Shown: positions 1 to 11,035 of the stretch, in pieces | How the letters are laid out: the number at the start of each line of letters is the position of its first letter | Numbering within the stretch: the first letter of the stretch is position 1 | The notes under the pieces: generated by a model | What the model was told of the DNA's origin: nothing | Databases searched by the model: none | The model's input: only the letters and a program-made list of their open reading frames with translations | Made by a program: the position numbers and the translations under genes | Assembly (NCBI RefSeq): GCF_028476545.1 | Contig: NW_026732367.1 | Span: forward strand, 62,001 to 126,000 | Direction of reading: 5' to 3' | Length of the DNA: 64,000 nt | Source of the DNA: Physella acuta | Lineage: Eukaryota > Mollusca > Gastropoda > Physidae

Positions 1-408
1 AGAGGGGTTGGGGCTACAAGAGAGGGGTTGGGACTACAAGAGAGGGGACTACAAGCGAGGGGTTGGGACTACAAGAGAGGGGTTGGGACTACAAGAGAGG
101 GGACTACAAGAGAGGGGTTGGGACTACAAGAGAGGGGACTACAAGAGAGGGGACTACAAGAGAGGGGTTGGGACTACAAGAGAGGAGGTTGGGACTACAA
201 GAGAGGGGTTGGGACTACAAGAGGGGACTACAATAGAGGGGTTGGGACTACAAGAGAGGGGACTACAAGAGAGAGGTTGGGACTACAAGAGAGGGGATGG
301 GACTACAAGAGAGGGGACTACAAGAGAGGGGACTACAAGAGAGAGGTTGGGACTACAAGAGAGAGGTTGGGACTACAAGAGAGGGGACTACAAGAGAGGG
401 GTTGGGAA
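1..408. repeat. GGGACTACAAGAGAG minisatellite
   Basis: Tandem array of GGGACTACAAGAGAGG-type units of about 14 and 21 bp, the longer ones carrying an extra GGTTG. It reaches the left edge, so its full length is unknown. It is open in several frames only because the unit lacks stops; it is not a gene. Confidence 0.95.
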
Positions 409-1380
409 AATGAGACTGAGAACAAACAAACAATAGCAGGTGCTTTCAATAGAAAGGTCACAACACTTGGTCCCGTCGCGCAGTTTCAGAAACCCTAAAA
501 AAAACCGTTCGCTTAAAATAAAATCTTTAAAACAATCTATTGTAAGGATTTTAGGGTAGCGGCCAGGTCAATGACCTAGTGACCGCTGTTAGTGTTTCTA
601 AACCTGGTCAATCCACCAGTGCAATCAATCAATCTTAATGGCGTGTTGCTGGCATTCCATGTAGTGCTGGAACACGCAGTGTGTAAAATGTATGTGCTAG
701 CTTTAATACACAGCTGCGATTGAATATGTTTTTTTTCTTCTAGAAATGAAATAACCGTATAACATTCTTATACTTCCTATAATTATGAATAGAAAGTAAT
801 AAATGGAAACTAAAAATAATATTATATCCATATAAAAACCAAAAGCTTATGATTGTAATATATTTCCTGTTTGTATAGTACACTGAAGATTTACTCATAT
901 TGTAAAGTTTCCAGTTTGAGTACCGTTATATTTTTTCCTCATACACCAAGTTTTTCCTATAAAAGATTAACTTCTTAAAGAAGAGCTGATTGCACAACAT
1001 TGGTTTTATTTATTTTTAAATTCGGTGTTTTGTTCAAGTTTACGTTAACATCTGAACCCGGTACGGCGTGTCTCGATCACGTGATACCCCGGGCTCCCAA
1101 TCACGTGATACGTTTATCCCTTGATCACGTGATACAAACTGCCTTCCTGGAGCAAGGTAGCCAACAGTCGGGAATTTGACCGAGAAAAATTCTTTATTTT
1201 TTTTAAAATGTATTTTTATAGCGGGCTTATACCAAATGTACGTACAACTGCCGTGTTGTGTTACCATGCAGCGTGGTGGTGCATCAACCGGTATCTAAAG
1301 GGGGGGGGGGGGGTCGGCATGAGCAGTGAAATCAAAATACACTTATAAATTAATTTAAGTCCCCCACTCGAAGAAACACC
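409..1380. other. gene-free stretch
   Basis: AT-rich sequence with no recognisable exon. It holds one poly(G) run near 1300 and the palindrome cluster at 1076-1133. A 75-codon minus-strand frame (1040-1267) covers that cluster and contains three VSRD motifs, which simply reflect the 24-bp spacing of the palindromes. Confidence 0.6.
1076..1133. promoter_or_regulatory. three evenly spaced ATCACGTGAT palindromes (E-box type)
   Basis: The ten-base palindrome ATCACGTGAT occurs at 1076-1085, 1100-1109 and 1124-1133, exactly 24 bp apart. The bases between copies have diverged while the palindrome and a following AC are kept. CACGTG is the core bound by bHLH-zip factors (USF, MITF/TFEB, Myc/Max). 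No gene start is visible nearby, so a regulatory role is inference. Confidence 0.4.
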
Positions 1381-1477
1381 TGAATGAAACTCTGTTTACT
1401 GCCTCTCGTTCCGATTCCCCTCAAACTTTGCCCATTTCCAGCCCTCTCAGTATCCTACCATCCTACCATCCACCCTT

Positions 1478-2066
1478 ATACCCTACTTCCCCTTATACCC
1501 TACTCCCCTTATACCCTACTCACCGTTACCCTACTCCCCGTACCCTACTCCCCGTTTCCTTACTCCCCGTTACCATATTCCCCGTTACTCCCCGTTACCC
1601 TACTCCCCTTTACCCTATTCCCCCGTTACTCCCCGTTACCCTACTCCCCATTACACTACTTCCCATTACCCTACTCCCCGTTACCCTACTCCCCTTTACC
1701 CTATTCCCCCGTTACCCTACTCTCCGTTACCCTACTCCCCATTACCCTACTCCCCATTACCCTACTCTCCATTACCCTACTCCCCGTTACCCTACTCCCC
1801 GTTACCCTACTCCCCGTTACCCTACTCCTCTTTACTCCCCGTTACCCTACTCCCCTTTACCCTATTCCCTCGTTACTCCCCATTACCCTACTCCCCGTTA
1901 CCCTACTCCCCGTTACCAATACTCTCCATTACCCTACTCCCCGTTACTCCACGTTACCCTACTCCCCATACCCCTACTCCCCGTTACAGGACTCCTCCGT
2001 TACTCCCCTTTACCTATTCCCCCGTTACTCCCCGTTACCCTACTCCCAGTTAACCTACTCCCCTGA
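1478..2066. repeat. TTACCCTACTCCCCG minisatellite
   Basis: About 40 units of roughly 15 bp around TTACCCTACTCCCCG, with shorter TTACTCCCCG variants and a CCTTTACCCTATTCCC variant. It resembles telomeric sequence only in its CCCTA core; unit length and irregularity argue against a telomere. Confidence 0.95.
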
Positions 2067-2639
2067 TACCCATGTATAATATGCGCTAGTTATCTTAAGT
2101 CTCAGTACTCAATATCCACAGATGTATCCCAAGTAACATAACACCGACTTTAATTAAACTATCCGTATTTCATTTCTCCATCTGAACTATTCCACTTGCT
2201 TTAATTACATAATAAACACTAACTTTTTTACTGCACTGGAATCTTTTAAATTTTAAAAATACGGTATTTGATACATTGTTAACACACAACACAGTAAAGG
2301 CCATTGGTAACACATCATTTAATTACCGGATACATTTGATTCAGCAGCAAGTCACGGTTCATTGCGCTTTAGGTAGTTTGTGTAATGTTTAGATTTAGTC
2401 GATGTTCTTACAATGCATCGCAATGGCTGATGTAAGTATTTTTTAATCAGATGGATATATAAATGGTAAATGTGGGAAGCCGAAGAATCGCGTAAAAGTA
2501 AATAAATAAAGTGTAATTATAATTTGATTGACTATTTTTCGATTTTAGCCAAATTAATGGGTTATACGCACAGAGAAAATGGTTGTATCATAACATAGAT
2601 TTCGCCATATTCGCCACCTGCAGTAAAACGTTTTTTCTT
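2067..2639. other. gene-free stretch
   Basis: AT-rich sequence; no exon, RNA gene or repeat recognised. Confidence 0.55.
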
Positions 2640-2775
2640 CTGACAGCTTTAATACAAGTTTCACTTATCAGCCTTTAGTAAAAGTTTCACTTAATCAACC
2701 TTTAGTAAAAGCTTCACTTCATTAAATTTTAGTAAAAGTTTCACTTCATTAACCTTTATTAAGGCTTTGAGTTAA
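2640..2775. repeat. short tandem repeat around TTTAGTAAAAGTTTCACTT
   Basis: Four to five degenerate copies of a roughly 32-bp unit built on AGTAAAAGTTTCACTT followed by CATTAACCTT. Confidence 0.8.
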
Positions 2776-2835
2776 TTCAACATTCAGGTGCTAGTCTACA
2801 GGTGAGTGACCTCTCCATATCATCATTACATCACC

Positions 2836-3036
2836 CAACCAGCAGCACTATCTCACCACACAAGTAGGCCCTATATCAGTACCTCACCACACAAGTAGGC
2901 CCTATAGCAACACTACCTCACCCCACAAGTAGGATCTATAGTACTATCTCACCCCACAAGTAGGCCCTATAGCAGCACTACCTCACCACACAAGTAGGTC
3001 CTATATCAGTACCTCACCCCACAAGTAGGCCCTATA
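2836..3036. repeat. CACAAGTAGGCCCTATA minisatellite
   Basis: Six copies of a roughly 33-bp unit, each with CACAAGTAGG(C/T)CCTATA followed by a variable AGCAGCACTACCTCACC part. Confidence 0.85.
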
Positions 3037-3923
3037 TCAGCCTTACCAATACAACATTTCACAATCTTTAAACGGACGCTAAGTCCACGAATACTACCTG
3101 CCTTCATGTCCCTGTATAACCTGCATCTATTAATAGCCACCGTTTCCTGCCTTTTAATTACCGTGTGTAGCTTTCATACCGGCAGCGTCGGTACGTTTAA
3201 TTAACCATTTCATTATCGTAATTAATGTTGATCGGACACACCAAATAAAAATTACACACTATAAAAAAGCTTACCTTAGTTGTGTAACTTTGAGAAAGTA
3301 TCAAAAGCAGTGATCAGTTTATGGTTAGATTTCTTGAAATGTATAATAATCTCGCCCAAGTTATAGAGTAACGCACTAATAACCATCACGTTTCAATGAA
3401 TGAATTCAGAATGAGGTTGGACGTATTTTGTTTACTATATTTCAACCGCAAGGGTGTGCGCGTTTACAACCAATCAAAAGCTCGCTCGCGGCGAATCGCA
3501 AACTTTCATTGGTCGGTTGGAGATCACTGGAGTACCTGTTTCATCATCAAGGATATTTTTAAAAAGAAAAACATTTTTTTTTTCTGATGGGAATATTGGC
3601 ATCCATAAATGCGCCGTACACTTGCATAAACAGAAAAATATTTTTTTTTTTTTTTACAGAAAAATTTGAGTTAAATTATGCTTGTAGCTGAGAAAAAAAA
3701 TATGACAGATTAAATTAAAAATGTAACTTGTTTATGGGGTTTTGGTAAACATTCACTAATTTTCAACGACCCAAGTTATGAGATAAGTGTGAAATAAACA
3801 AAATAGTACTTGCATTTGTGTTTAAGACAATTTTACAACTTCAGACTAAATTCAGAGTTGATATTTTATATTGTTCTCAACTTACAGTAACAAAATGTAA
3901 ATAGGTATATACACACACACACA

Positions 3924-3926
<3 letters not shown>
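3037..3926. other. gene-free stretch
   Basis: AT-rich sequence with several poly(T) runs. No exon is supported; the short frames here lack coding character. Confidence 0.5.

Positions 3927-3987
<61 letters not shown>
3927..3987. repeat. (AT)n microsatellite
   Basis: Uninterrupted AT dinucleotide tract of about 60 bp, preceded by a short CA tract. Confidence 0.98.
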
Positions 3988-3989
<2 letters not shown>

Positions 3990-4453
3990 TATATGCCTAA
4001 AACAATCTTTGGGACTTGAACACAACTCCTGTCAGTTTGTGGCTTCAAAACAAGCCTGTTCCTGTCACTTCATGAATTAAACTAAACTCTTCGACTATAA
4101 CTTTGAGAACCACTGCGCCAGGTGACCCTGCGTTAGGTGAAGGGTACCTTGTGCGACAGCTGGATCACGGGTCACACGGGTCACTGTACTTCACACACGG
4201 GTCCTGTCAACATGGGCATGAGGTTGCATCAAGTCCACGGTGACCTATGTACTAAGTGATAGGATGACAAACCTGGTCGAGCAAATAAACTAGTGTGCAG
4301 TAGATTTGATATGTTTGATCACAGGCTACGTTTTTCTGGGTGCCATCTGCAGCAAGTAGAAGTTGTTTTTAGTAACCAAACCTGCTTATCGCCCATGTTG
4401 AATCTTCGACCCTAATTTAAGCCTAACTTTGGTTGAAGGAGGGGTGGGGGGCG

Positions 4454-4455
<2 letters not shown>
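3988..4455. other. gene-free stretch
   Basis: Several GGGTCAC motifs near 4160-4200; nothing else recognised. Confidence 0.5.

Positions 4456-4531
<76 letters not shown>
4456..4531. repeat. (AT)n microsatellite
   Basis: AT tract of about 75 bp that abuts the left side of a MITE-2 remnant. Confidence 0.98.
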
Positions 4532-4534
<3 letters not shown>

Positions 4535-4642
4535 CATGTATATTTTCTATATAAATTCAATTTCGTTCTGAAAGGGGGGGGGGGTAGACTGTTTTTGGGG
4601 GTGGGGGGGGGGGGGGCGAAGAGATGCCTGCAAGAAACACTG
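4532..4642. mobile_element. MITE-2 fragment (hAT-like)
   Basis: Carries the family core TTTTCTATATAAATTCAATT, two poly(G) runs and the right end CAAGAAACACTG. The left end is lost in the (AT)n tract. The complete copy at 60732-60910 shows the family's ends and 8-bp target duplication. Confidence 0.7.
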
Positions 4643-5448
4643 AAAGGGTGGGTGTGGTGACAAGGTAGAGAGTACGTCCAGAGCGGCAAATTTTCCTGGC
4701 ACGATTCAAAATAAAAAAAAATAATGCTAAAAAAAGATCAATACAAGTTACATTTGAAAACATGATACATACTGTGTTTAGGGAACATTAAAAATAGCAC
4801 AATTATTGTATACATTTAAATTAATATAAAAATGTAATACAAAATGAAAAGAGTTAACCAGTAGCATAAAAGATGATCAGATAATTGAAATCATGTGCAT
4901 AAACTATTTCAACACGGGGGGGGGGGGGGGGGGGGGAGAGCACAGCAGACAATTTTTCAACAAATAACTCTGTCGTTTAGCTTTTCGTATTAAGGTGAAT
5001 TTTAAATGTATGCCATCTCACCCCATTGTATTTCTCTTTTATTATTTGGTAAATTAATCATCGGCGTATATAGTTTGATTTCAGACTAGCTACAGTATAA
5101 GTCGCTATGTTTTAGATAGAGGTGCAGAGAAAAATGTTTTTTTTTTCTTTACATAAGCAATCACATCTAATCTGTATGGATCACTCACTGGCACGTGTTA
5201 TGAGAACTATGTAAATAGTTTGCAATTTTAACTAGCTTTCTTTTTTGTCTGCGGGAATAGAAAGGCTGTCTAGGGTAAAATGAGTTGTGGTGCTTTGAGT
5301 AAGAATTAGCACTAGTGCTGTGTCTAGGTGAGAATTAGCACTGGTTTTGTTTCATATTGCAACACAGACATTTGTAAACGATGCTACCATTTTTTTCCTA
5401 CTTTCCTCGGGTCACTGGTTCCTCTAGTCACTGGCTGATTATATTCAG
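4643..5448. other. gene-free stretch
   Basis: AT-rich, with a poly(G) run of about 19 at 4917. No exon or RNA gene recognised. Confidence 0.5.
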
Positions 5449-5735
5449 ACTAAGATATTAAGACTAAGATATTAAGACTAAGATATTAAGACTAAGATAT
5501 TAAGACTAGATCTTAAGACTAAGATATTAAGACTAGATCTTAAGACTAAGATATTAAGACTAAGATATTAAGACTAAGATATTAAGACTAAGATATTAAG
5601 ACTAGATCTTAAGACTAAGATATTAAGACTAAGATATTAAGACTAAGATATTAAGACTAAGATATTAAGACTAAGATATTAAGACTAAGATATTAAGACT
5701 AAGGTATTAAGACTAAGGTATTAAGATTAAGACTC
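5449..5735. repeat. AAGACTAAGATATT minisatellite
   Basis: About 20 units of 14 bp (AAGACTAAGATATT), some replaced by an AAGACTAGATCTT variant, ending in AAGGTATT variants. Confidence 0.95.
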
Positions 5736-6391
5736 ATCGGAACTGTCATAGTCTATTACTATCCCTAGACTAGCCCCCCCCCCCCTATCGCTCGTTTGAC
5801 ACAAAACACCACTTTAAAAAATATAACCATCGACGCGACTTGGACGCTGGGTATATGAGTTGAAATCCATTTTAAAATTTCATTTGCTAATCTACGTTTG
5901 ACTTATTGAATAAATTCTGATTCAATCCACGCTGCGTGTTACGTCAGATCTAGACCTGTAGCTGTTTACAGGTGCGTAGGTACATGGCGCAAACACTTGG
6001 ATTGTCAGACTGAAAGCCAGTCAACCATGTCGGTTCCGTTTATTTTTCTTTTCTCTTGAAATACAAAATGGCAGCCGGCAACTTGGTTGAACGAGATGAC
6101 CTCAGATAACTCCAGGTAAGGGAAATAACTCGTGCTACTAAATCTATAGGGATCAACTTTTTTTCCCCACTCCACAGTGTTGTTCTATTGTTGAAATCAC
6201 AGGGCTCTGTAGGGCGTTTCAAGTTAGGCTGTATTCATATACACACACACACACACTTCAGCATATAAGTACACCCACGCAAACATACACAAACACTCGC
6301 GCGCTTACGAACACATTCGGGCATACATGTAAACACACACACAAACATATGCACGTACTCATACGGACACACGCATGTACGCAGACACAAA
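5736..6391. other. gene-free stretch with CA-rich tract
   Basis: Poly(C) run near 5767 and CA-rich sequence 6240-6385. No coding exon supported. Confidence 0.5.
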
Positions 6392-6535
6392 AGAAATGGA
6401 ATTTATATAGAAAATATATACTTTTAACCCCCGCCCCCCTTCCCCCCAAAATTTTAGTCCGCCCCCCCCCCCCCCACCCAAAAAAAAAACATTTTAAAGT
6501 CCCCACTAGGAGAAAAAAGTCAAGAAGAGACACTG
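6392..6535. mobile_element. MITE-2 copy (hAT-like), left end diverged
   Basis: Contains GAAATGGAATTTATATAG, two poly(C) blocks and a right end GAGACACTG resembling the family end GAAACACTG. The left terminal repeat is not recognisable. Confidence 0.65.
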
Positions 6536-7080
6536 AAACGCATGCATATACACATGCACAAACACACACATAATTAAATAGAGAGTTTCTCTCAGACACC
6601 TCTTCTAGGTAGGGGGGGGGAGGGAGGGAATGACTAAGAGAAACAGTACACACACACGAAAATACATAACAGACTTAACACTTACGCAAGCACAGGCAAA
6701 TACACCTACACCACCCACACTCCATAGAGCGCCTTTTTTACGTACCAGTTGACCGGAGTTCAAGCACATACCTCCCGTCATATCAAGGAGCCAGACTATG
6801 ACGCAATCGGCGCTAACAACAGCTGACATGCTGTAAAACCTTTCTAACAGCTGACATGCTGTAAAACCTTTCTAACTTCACGTGAGAAAACTGGAGTTGT
6901 CAGACCTGGCTAGGTCACCTTGCACCTGTAATGTGCGTTAATTTATTCAGGCTTGGTGCCGAGACCCACCTGTTCCGTGCAGATCTGGAGGCCGTGTGCA
7001 CCTGTAGAATTACATCCACAGCTTACACTAATCTACATAATCTCTGATCCACTATAAGTGGAGTTGGCTTTATATTTATG
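6536..7080. other. gene-free stretch
   Basis: CA-rich sequence. A 22-bp direct repeat containing ACAGCTGACATGCTGTAAAA lies at about 6820-6870. No gene recognised. Confidence 0.5.
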
Positions 7081-7200
7081 GAGTGGCGTGGTCGGGTCGT
7101 AGAGCTCTCCACTGCTAACCCGTAAGTCTCCAGTTCGGAGACCTACCTACGAGTCTGGGATCTGAATCCACCCAGCTCTATTTGGTACCTAATAAAAGTT
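7081..7200 (+). mobile_element. tRNA-derived SINE
   Basis: Starts GTGGCGTGGTCGGGTCGTAG, a degenerate tRNA A-box region, followed by a B-box-like CCAGTTCGGAGACC and the tail motif CTATTTGGTACCTAATA. GGTACCTGA-type tails recur at the SINEs near 14300, 43200 and 53050. The tRNA fold is too degenerate for a functional tRNA. Confidence 0.65.
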
Positions 7201-7361
7201 AGAGAAAGTAAAAGGTGGTTGGAATCTCTACATTTACTGTGGTCAAGAAGGTGCTTTTCTTCCTAGAGCTATATGAAATACAACTTTAAATTATAAGATT
7301 TCATCTCACGAATAAGGGAAATAAATGGCTAATTAAATAAACCGGGAGTGATCTCCCCTAC

Positions 7362-8013
7362 ACTTTCTCGAATATTCTAATATAACACTACGTGGGATGG
7401 CAACTCGGAATATAGAAATAATTTTTGTTTACTTAAACTTTTAAAAATAGAATAAAATCTAGTAGAAAAAAGGAATTGCGCACCAAGCGAACGCCAAAAC
7501 AAAATGTGCATAATAGTGCGCAATATTATTAGTACTTTATAAATTTACATGCGTTTTTTGAGAAATCGGAAATAACGAAAATTAGTACTTCCGGTCAACG
7601 GAAATTACTCAAAGTTTGACAGATGGTAGAGAATTAGATCTTTTACTTACAAGTGAAATTTCATTTATCTATATATATCTGAAATAGTACTCAAGTTATA
7701 GGCTTTTGAAAAATTCAAAGTAGAAAAAGTACCACTTCCGGTTATCTGAAATCGCTCAAAAGTTGATAATGATCTACGATTTTGATAAAATACTTATATA
7801 TGACATTTCATCAACCTAGCTGTAACGATACTCAAGTTATCGTGTTTACACACACACACAGACACACACACACACACAGACATACGGACAAGATTGCAAA
7901 ATTATGTTTTCCGTATCAGTGAGGTGTAAAACGTCGAGATTTGTAAAAATCTCGATTTTTGTTTGCACGATTACAAGACTTTCTCTATACTTCGTATATA
8001 CGAGAAAGTAAAA
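7362..8013. mobile_element. inverted-repeat element ending in ACTTTCTCG
   Basis: Left end CACTTTCTCGAATAT is inverted at the right end as ATATACGAGAAAGTA. The body holds two diverged direct copies of a roughly 125-bp block, each with an ACTTCCGGT core and an end ACTCAAGTTAT. A CA tract and a small hairpin (CGAGATTTGTAAAAATCTCG) follow. The final 32 bases also fold back on themselves. No coding capacity, so it is non-autonomous; the superfamily is not identified. Confidence 0.6.
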
Positions 8014-8145
8014 ATGGTTTAGACTGTGATTGATAGTACTAGCCAGGGGTAGACTGGGTTACCGGAACAAATCCCGATGAGCCGACAATAAGTAAATTAT
8101 ACTAGTGGTCTGACACAGCCAGTCTACCCCTGATGGTGATGCTGT

Positions 8146-8371
8146 CAGTGGCGTAGCCAGGATCGTCTCAAAAGGGGGGGGGGGCAATTTTTACCCGGGG
8201 ACAAGCTTTCGATTTTCACCCCCCCCCCCCCCCCCTCAGACTTTTGATTTGCATCCCCCCCCTCAAACTTTCGATTTGCACCCCCTCATACTTTATATAT
8301 ATACAGTATATACCGAGGGGTCTATGGGGGATTATGACCCCCCTAACCCCCACCCCCTGCCTACGCCACTG
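8146..8371. mobile_element. MITE-1 copy (hAT-like) with perfect 8-bp target duplication
   Basis: Ends CAGTGGCGTAG and CTACGCCACTG are inverted repeats. The flanks are GATGCTGT on both sides (8138-8145 and 8372-8379). An 8-bp duplication and CAG...CTG ends fit the hAT superfamily. The 226-bp body is mostly G- and C-runs and repeated CGATTTGCACCCCC units, with no coding capacity. The copy at 61061-61256 is the same element in the opposite orientation. Confidence 0.92.
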
Positions 8372-9424
8372 GATGCTGTAACAGTTACGAGGTGATGCTG
8401 ATGCTAACAGCTGCTAGGTGAGACACTACATGAGATTACATTGTTACAGCAGCTTATCCTGAAAACAGTGGGGTTTTTTTTCGTTTTATCCGATTGTGGA
8501 GGTGGGATGGGGGGGGGGGGGGGGGGGTGGAGAACGGGACGGACGAACGACGCCACTGGTTAAAGTGTATATTTTCTATTGCAAAAAGATCTGCATGAAA
8601 ACCACTACATAAGAACCGTCTGAGAATAGGCATACCTTTGTATCTGGTCTTAACTGCCGGGGTCAGGCCGAGAAATTCAAACAGTAAATAAAGAGAGCAG
8701 GGCTAACATTATATTTGATGCTAAGTGCATTATTCTCATTAAAAAATGAAACTCGGGGTGTTTTTGTTTTGTGTCCAGCTTGCACTAGAGGTTAACATTT
8801 TAACTTCGATCATACCAGAGCAGTGACAGCTAAAACAGGTACTCAACATTGTTTGGGGAATAGTGACTTCTTTTATTTCGGTCAAATAAAATGACATCCA
8901 TGGATCCAACTATCAAATAGGCATGTTCGATAACTATGTAAACAACTTTCAAGTGTTAATATTTTATCGGTTGTGGTTCCTGAATCAGACAACTTGGATC
9001 CATTGCTACAAGTATCTCCCCGAATGAGTAAGGATATTACAATACAAAAGATGGATGAGATATATCGTATTTAATGGAAATCTTAATAACTGGGATTTAA
9101 TAAATAAGATATTAAATCCGACAATTTTTGTTTTCATAATAACGGTGGATAGTTTCTAAGAAAATACACGAAAATAATACTGGGTGGTATTAGTTCTTAA
9201 AAATCAATATAACAATCTGTCTACACATCTCACTTTAAAAATGATACTCTCAAATATGAACACCATCAATTTAATTGTTTATTATATTTGAATAAATAAC
9301 AGATGTATATAAATATGACAGTAAAAGGAAGGTTTCCATGAAACCAATGAAACAAAGAGAGGTTCCCTAGGAAAAGAAAGGCATTTTATCATGTTGTTGA
9401 TAGATAATATCTATGCTTAGAATT
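8372..9424. other. gene-free stretch
   Basis: Poly(G) run of about 20 near 8510; otherwise AT-rich, with no exon or RNA gene recognised. Confidence 0.5.
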
Positions 9425-9878
9425 ACCGATAATCTATCGTTTTAGGTACGTCAAATCGGCCGAGGCTAGTAATGAATGGCTTCCCCTGAATCTCCCGCTG
9501 GTAAGTAGGTTACCAACCAGTTCCAAGGCTCAATAAAACCTGTAAGAGCCGTAGAACTGATTGGTGACCTACTTACCAGCCCTATAAGTTTACAAAAAAA
9601 AAAAAAAAAAAAAAAACTTAAACAAGATGGCTGCTGAAGTAAACGAGCTTTGTTGCATCTGATGAAAACATCACTAGTCTTTATTTATTACTGTAAAGTT
9701 TAATACAATTGTTTAAAAACAGGTACATGAATGAAACTTTGAAACATTTTTGTATTTTTCAAAACATAAATCTTCCTTAAAATGTGAAATAATTACTAAA
9801 ATTTAATGAGGCACATTCTTTTTACATTACTAGCCTCTGCCGATTTTACGTGCCCAAAGCGATAGATTACATTATGTA
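9425..9878. mobile_element. inverted-repeat element, about 450 bp
   Basis: About 45 bases at 9427-9472 (including AATCTATCG and GAGGCTAGTAATGA) return as a diverged reverse complement at 9827-9876 (TTACTAGCCTCTG...CGATAGATTAC). This gives terminal inverted repeats around a non-coding body that itself holds the hairpin at 9497-9580. Superfamily not identified; no clear target duplication seen. Confidence 0.65.
9497..9580. other. foldback hairpin with 35-base arms
   Basis: Bases 9497-9531 (GCTGGTAAGTAGGTTACCAA...) pair with 9546-9580 (...ACCTACTTACCAGC) with about five mismatches across a 14-base loop. It lies inside the larger inverted-repeat element. Confidence 0.85.
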
Positions 9879-10056
9879 TTCCTTACGAGATAAAAGTAAC
9901 TCAACAAATCTTTTAGCAGTCATATTTGATTACTACCAGAGGAGTTAGTAAAAGTCGAAAGAATCAGAACATTACCGTAGTGGTTTTAAAACGATGCATT
10001 TGTAACTAGAGAGTTCATGTTTTAAAAAAAAAGGTTTCAACAATAATATAATCCCA

Positions 10057-10447
10057 TAGGCGTAATCCATAAATGACGTCACGCTTTTTTTGACGATTTT
10101 TACCCCCCCCCCCCCTTCCCTCCGTCACACGTCGTCACAAAAAGCCAGACCCCCCCTAAAATGACGTCACACCTCAACCTACAGCCCCCCCCCCCCCCTC
10201 AAAATTGCAGTTGAATTTTTTTTAAACATCGATATTTTTCTAAAATCTTGTCTAAACTATTATAATTTATTAAAACAGTTATCTAAAACGCGAAATAACG
10301 TCTAAAATTCGTTTTCTAACATTGCTTTTTTATAATGCAAAAGTGTGACGTCGCAACATCTGACCCCCCACCCCCTTCATCACACGTCACAAAATTACGG
10401 ACCCTCCCTCCCCCCTACGAGTGTGACATCATTTATGGATGACCCCA
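10057..10447. mobile_element. MITE-3 (TIR type ATCCATAAATGACGTCAC)
   Basis: Left ATCCATAAATGACGTCAC and right GTGTGACATCATTTATGGAT are near-perfect inverted repeats. The body has poly(C) blocks and repeated CGTCACAAAA motifs and no coding capacity. Outer bases GG and CC are flanked by ATA on both sides, which could be a 3-bp duplication; superfamily uncertain. Confidence 0.7.
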
Positions 10448-10496
10448 TACTTCTAAAAGATATTTTGTAACATGTAATGATATATCCCTTACATCA

Positions 10497-10499
<3 letters not shown>

Positions 10500-10586
<87 letters not shown>
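10500..10586. repeat. (AT)n microsatellite
   Basis: AT dinucleotide tract of about 85 bp. Confidence 0.98.
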
Positions 10587-10591
<5 letters not shown>

Positions 10592-10741
10592 CTCATTGAA
10601 CACAACTTACTTTACTATCGATCTAGTATTCTAATGCTGATTATTTTAATAAGGCTAATATTAGAAACGATAACGGTGTCACATAGCCAGGTAAAATCAT
10701 AGGTCAAAATGTCACCATAACACGTGTATCAATGTTCAATG

Positions 10742-10745
10742 TTTA

Positions 10746-10780
<35 letters not shown>
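10742..10780. repeat. (GT)n microsatellite
   Basis: About 15 GT dinucleotides. Confidence 0.95.
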
Positions 10781-10781
<1 letters not shown>

Positions 10782-10816
10782 ACCAAACAGCCACGCCCTT
10801 GTGTGTACACGCCCAG

Positions 10817-11035
10817 CTGAAGACTAGACTGTATCAGATTCAGACAGATCAAAACAACACAGACTTTTAAGATCAGCTCAGACTAGACTGTATCAGATCA
10901 AGACAACACAGACTTTTAACATCAGCTTAGACTAGACTGTATCAGATTCAGACAGATCAAAACAACATAGACTTTTAAGATCAGCTCAGATTATACTGTG
11001 TCAGATCAAAACAACACAGACTTTTAAGATAACGA
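10817..11035. repeat. tandem repeat of about 60 bp (AGACTAGACTGTATCAGAT)
   Basis: Four copies of a unit with AGACTAGACTGTATCAGAT, ACAACACAGACTTTTAAGAT and a short optional CAGACAGATCAAA segment; the last copy is truncated. Confidence 0.85.

Noticed and set aside
8-498. Two overlapping frames rich in GLQERG and GTTREG
   Set aside because: Reading of the left-edge minisatellite; no start context or domain.
1384-2079. Frames of over 200 codons rich in LLPVTLLP, or a telomere-like array
   Set aside because: Product of the 15-bp minisatellite. The unit is too long and irregular for telomeric repeat and lies inside mixed sequence.
3866-4689. Frames of alternating Ile-Tyr around the (AT)n tracts
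   Set aside because: Dinucleotide repeat read as protein; the same is true at every other (AT)n tract.
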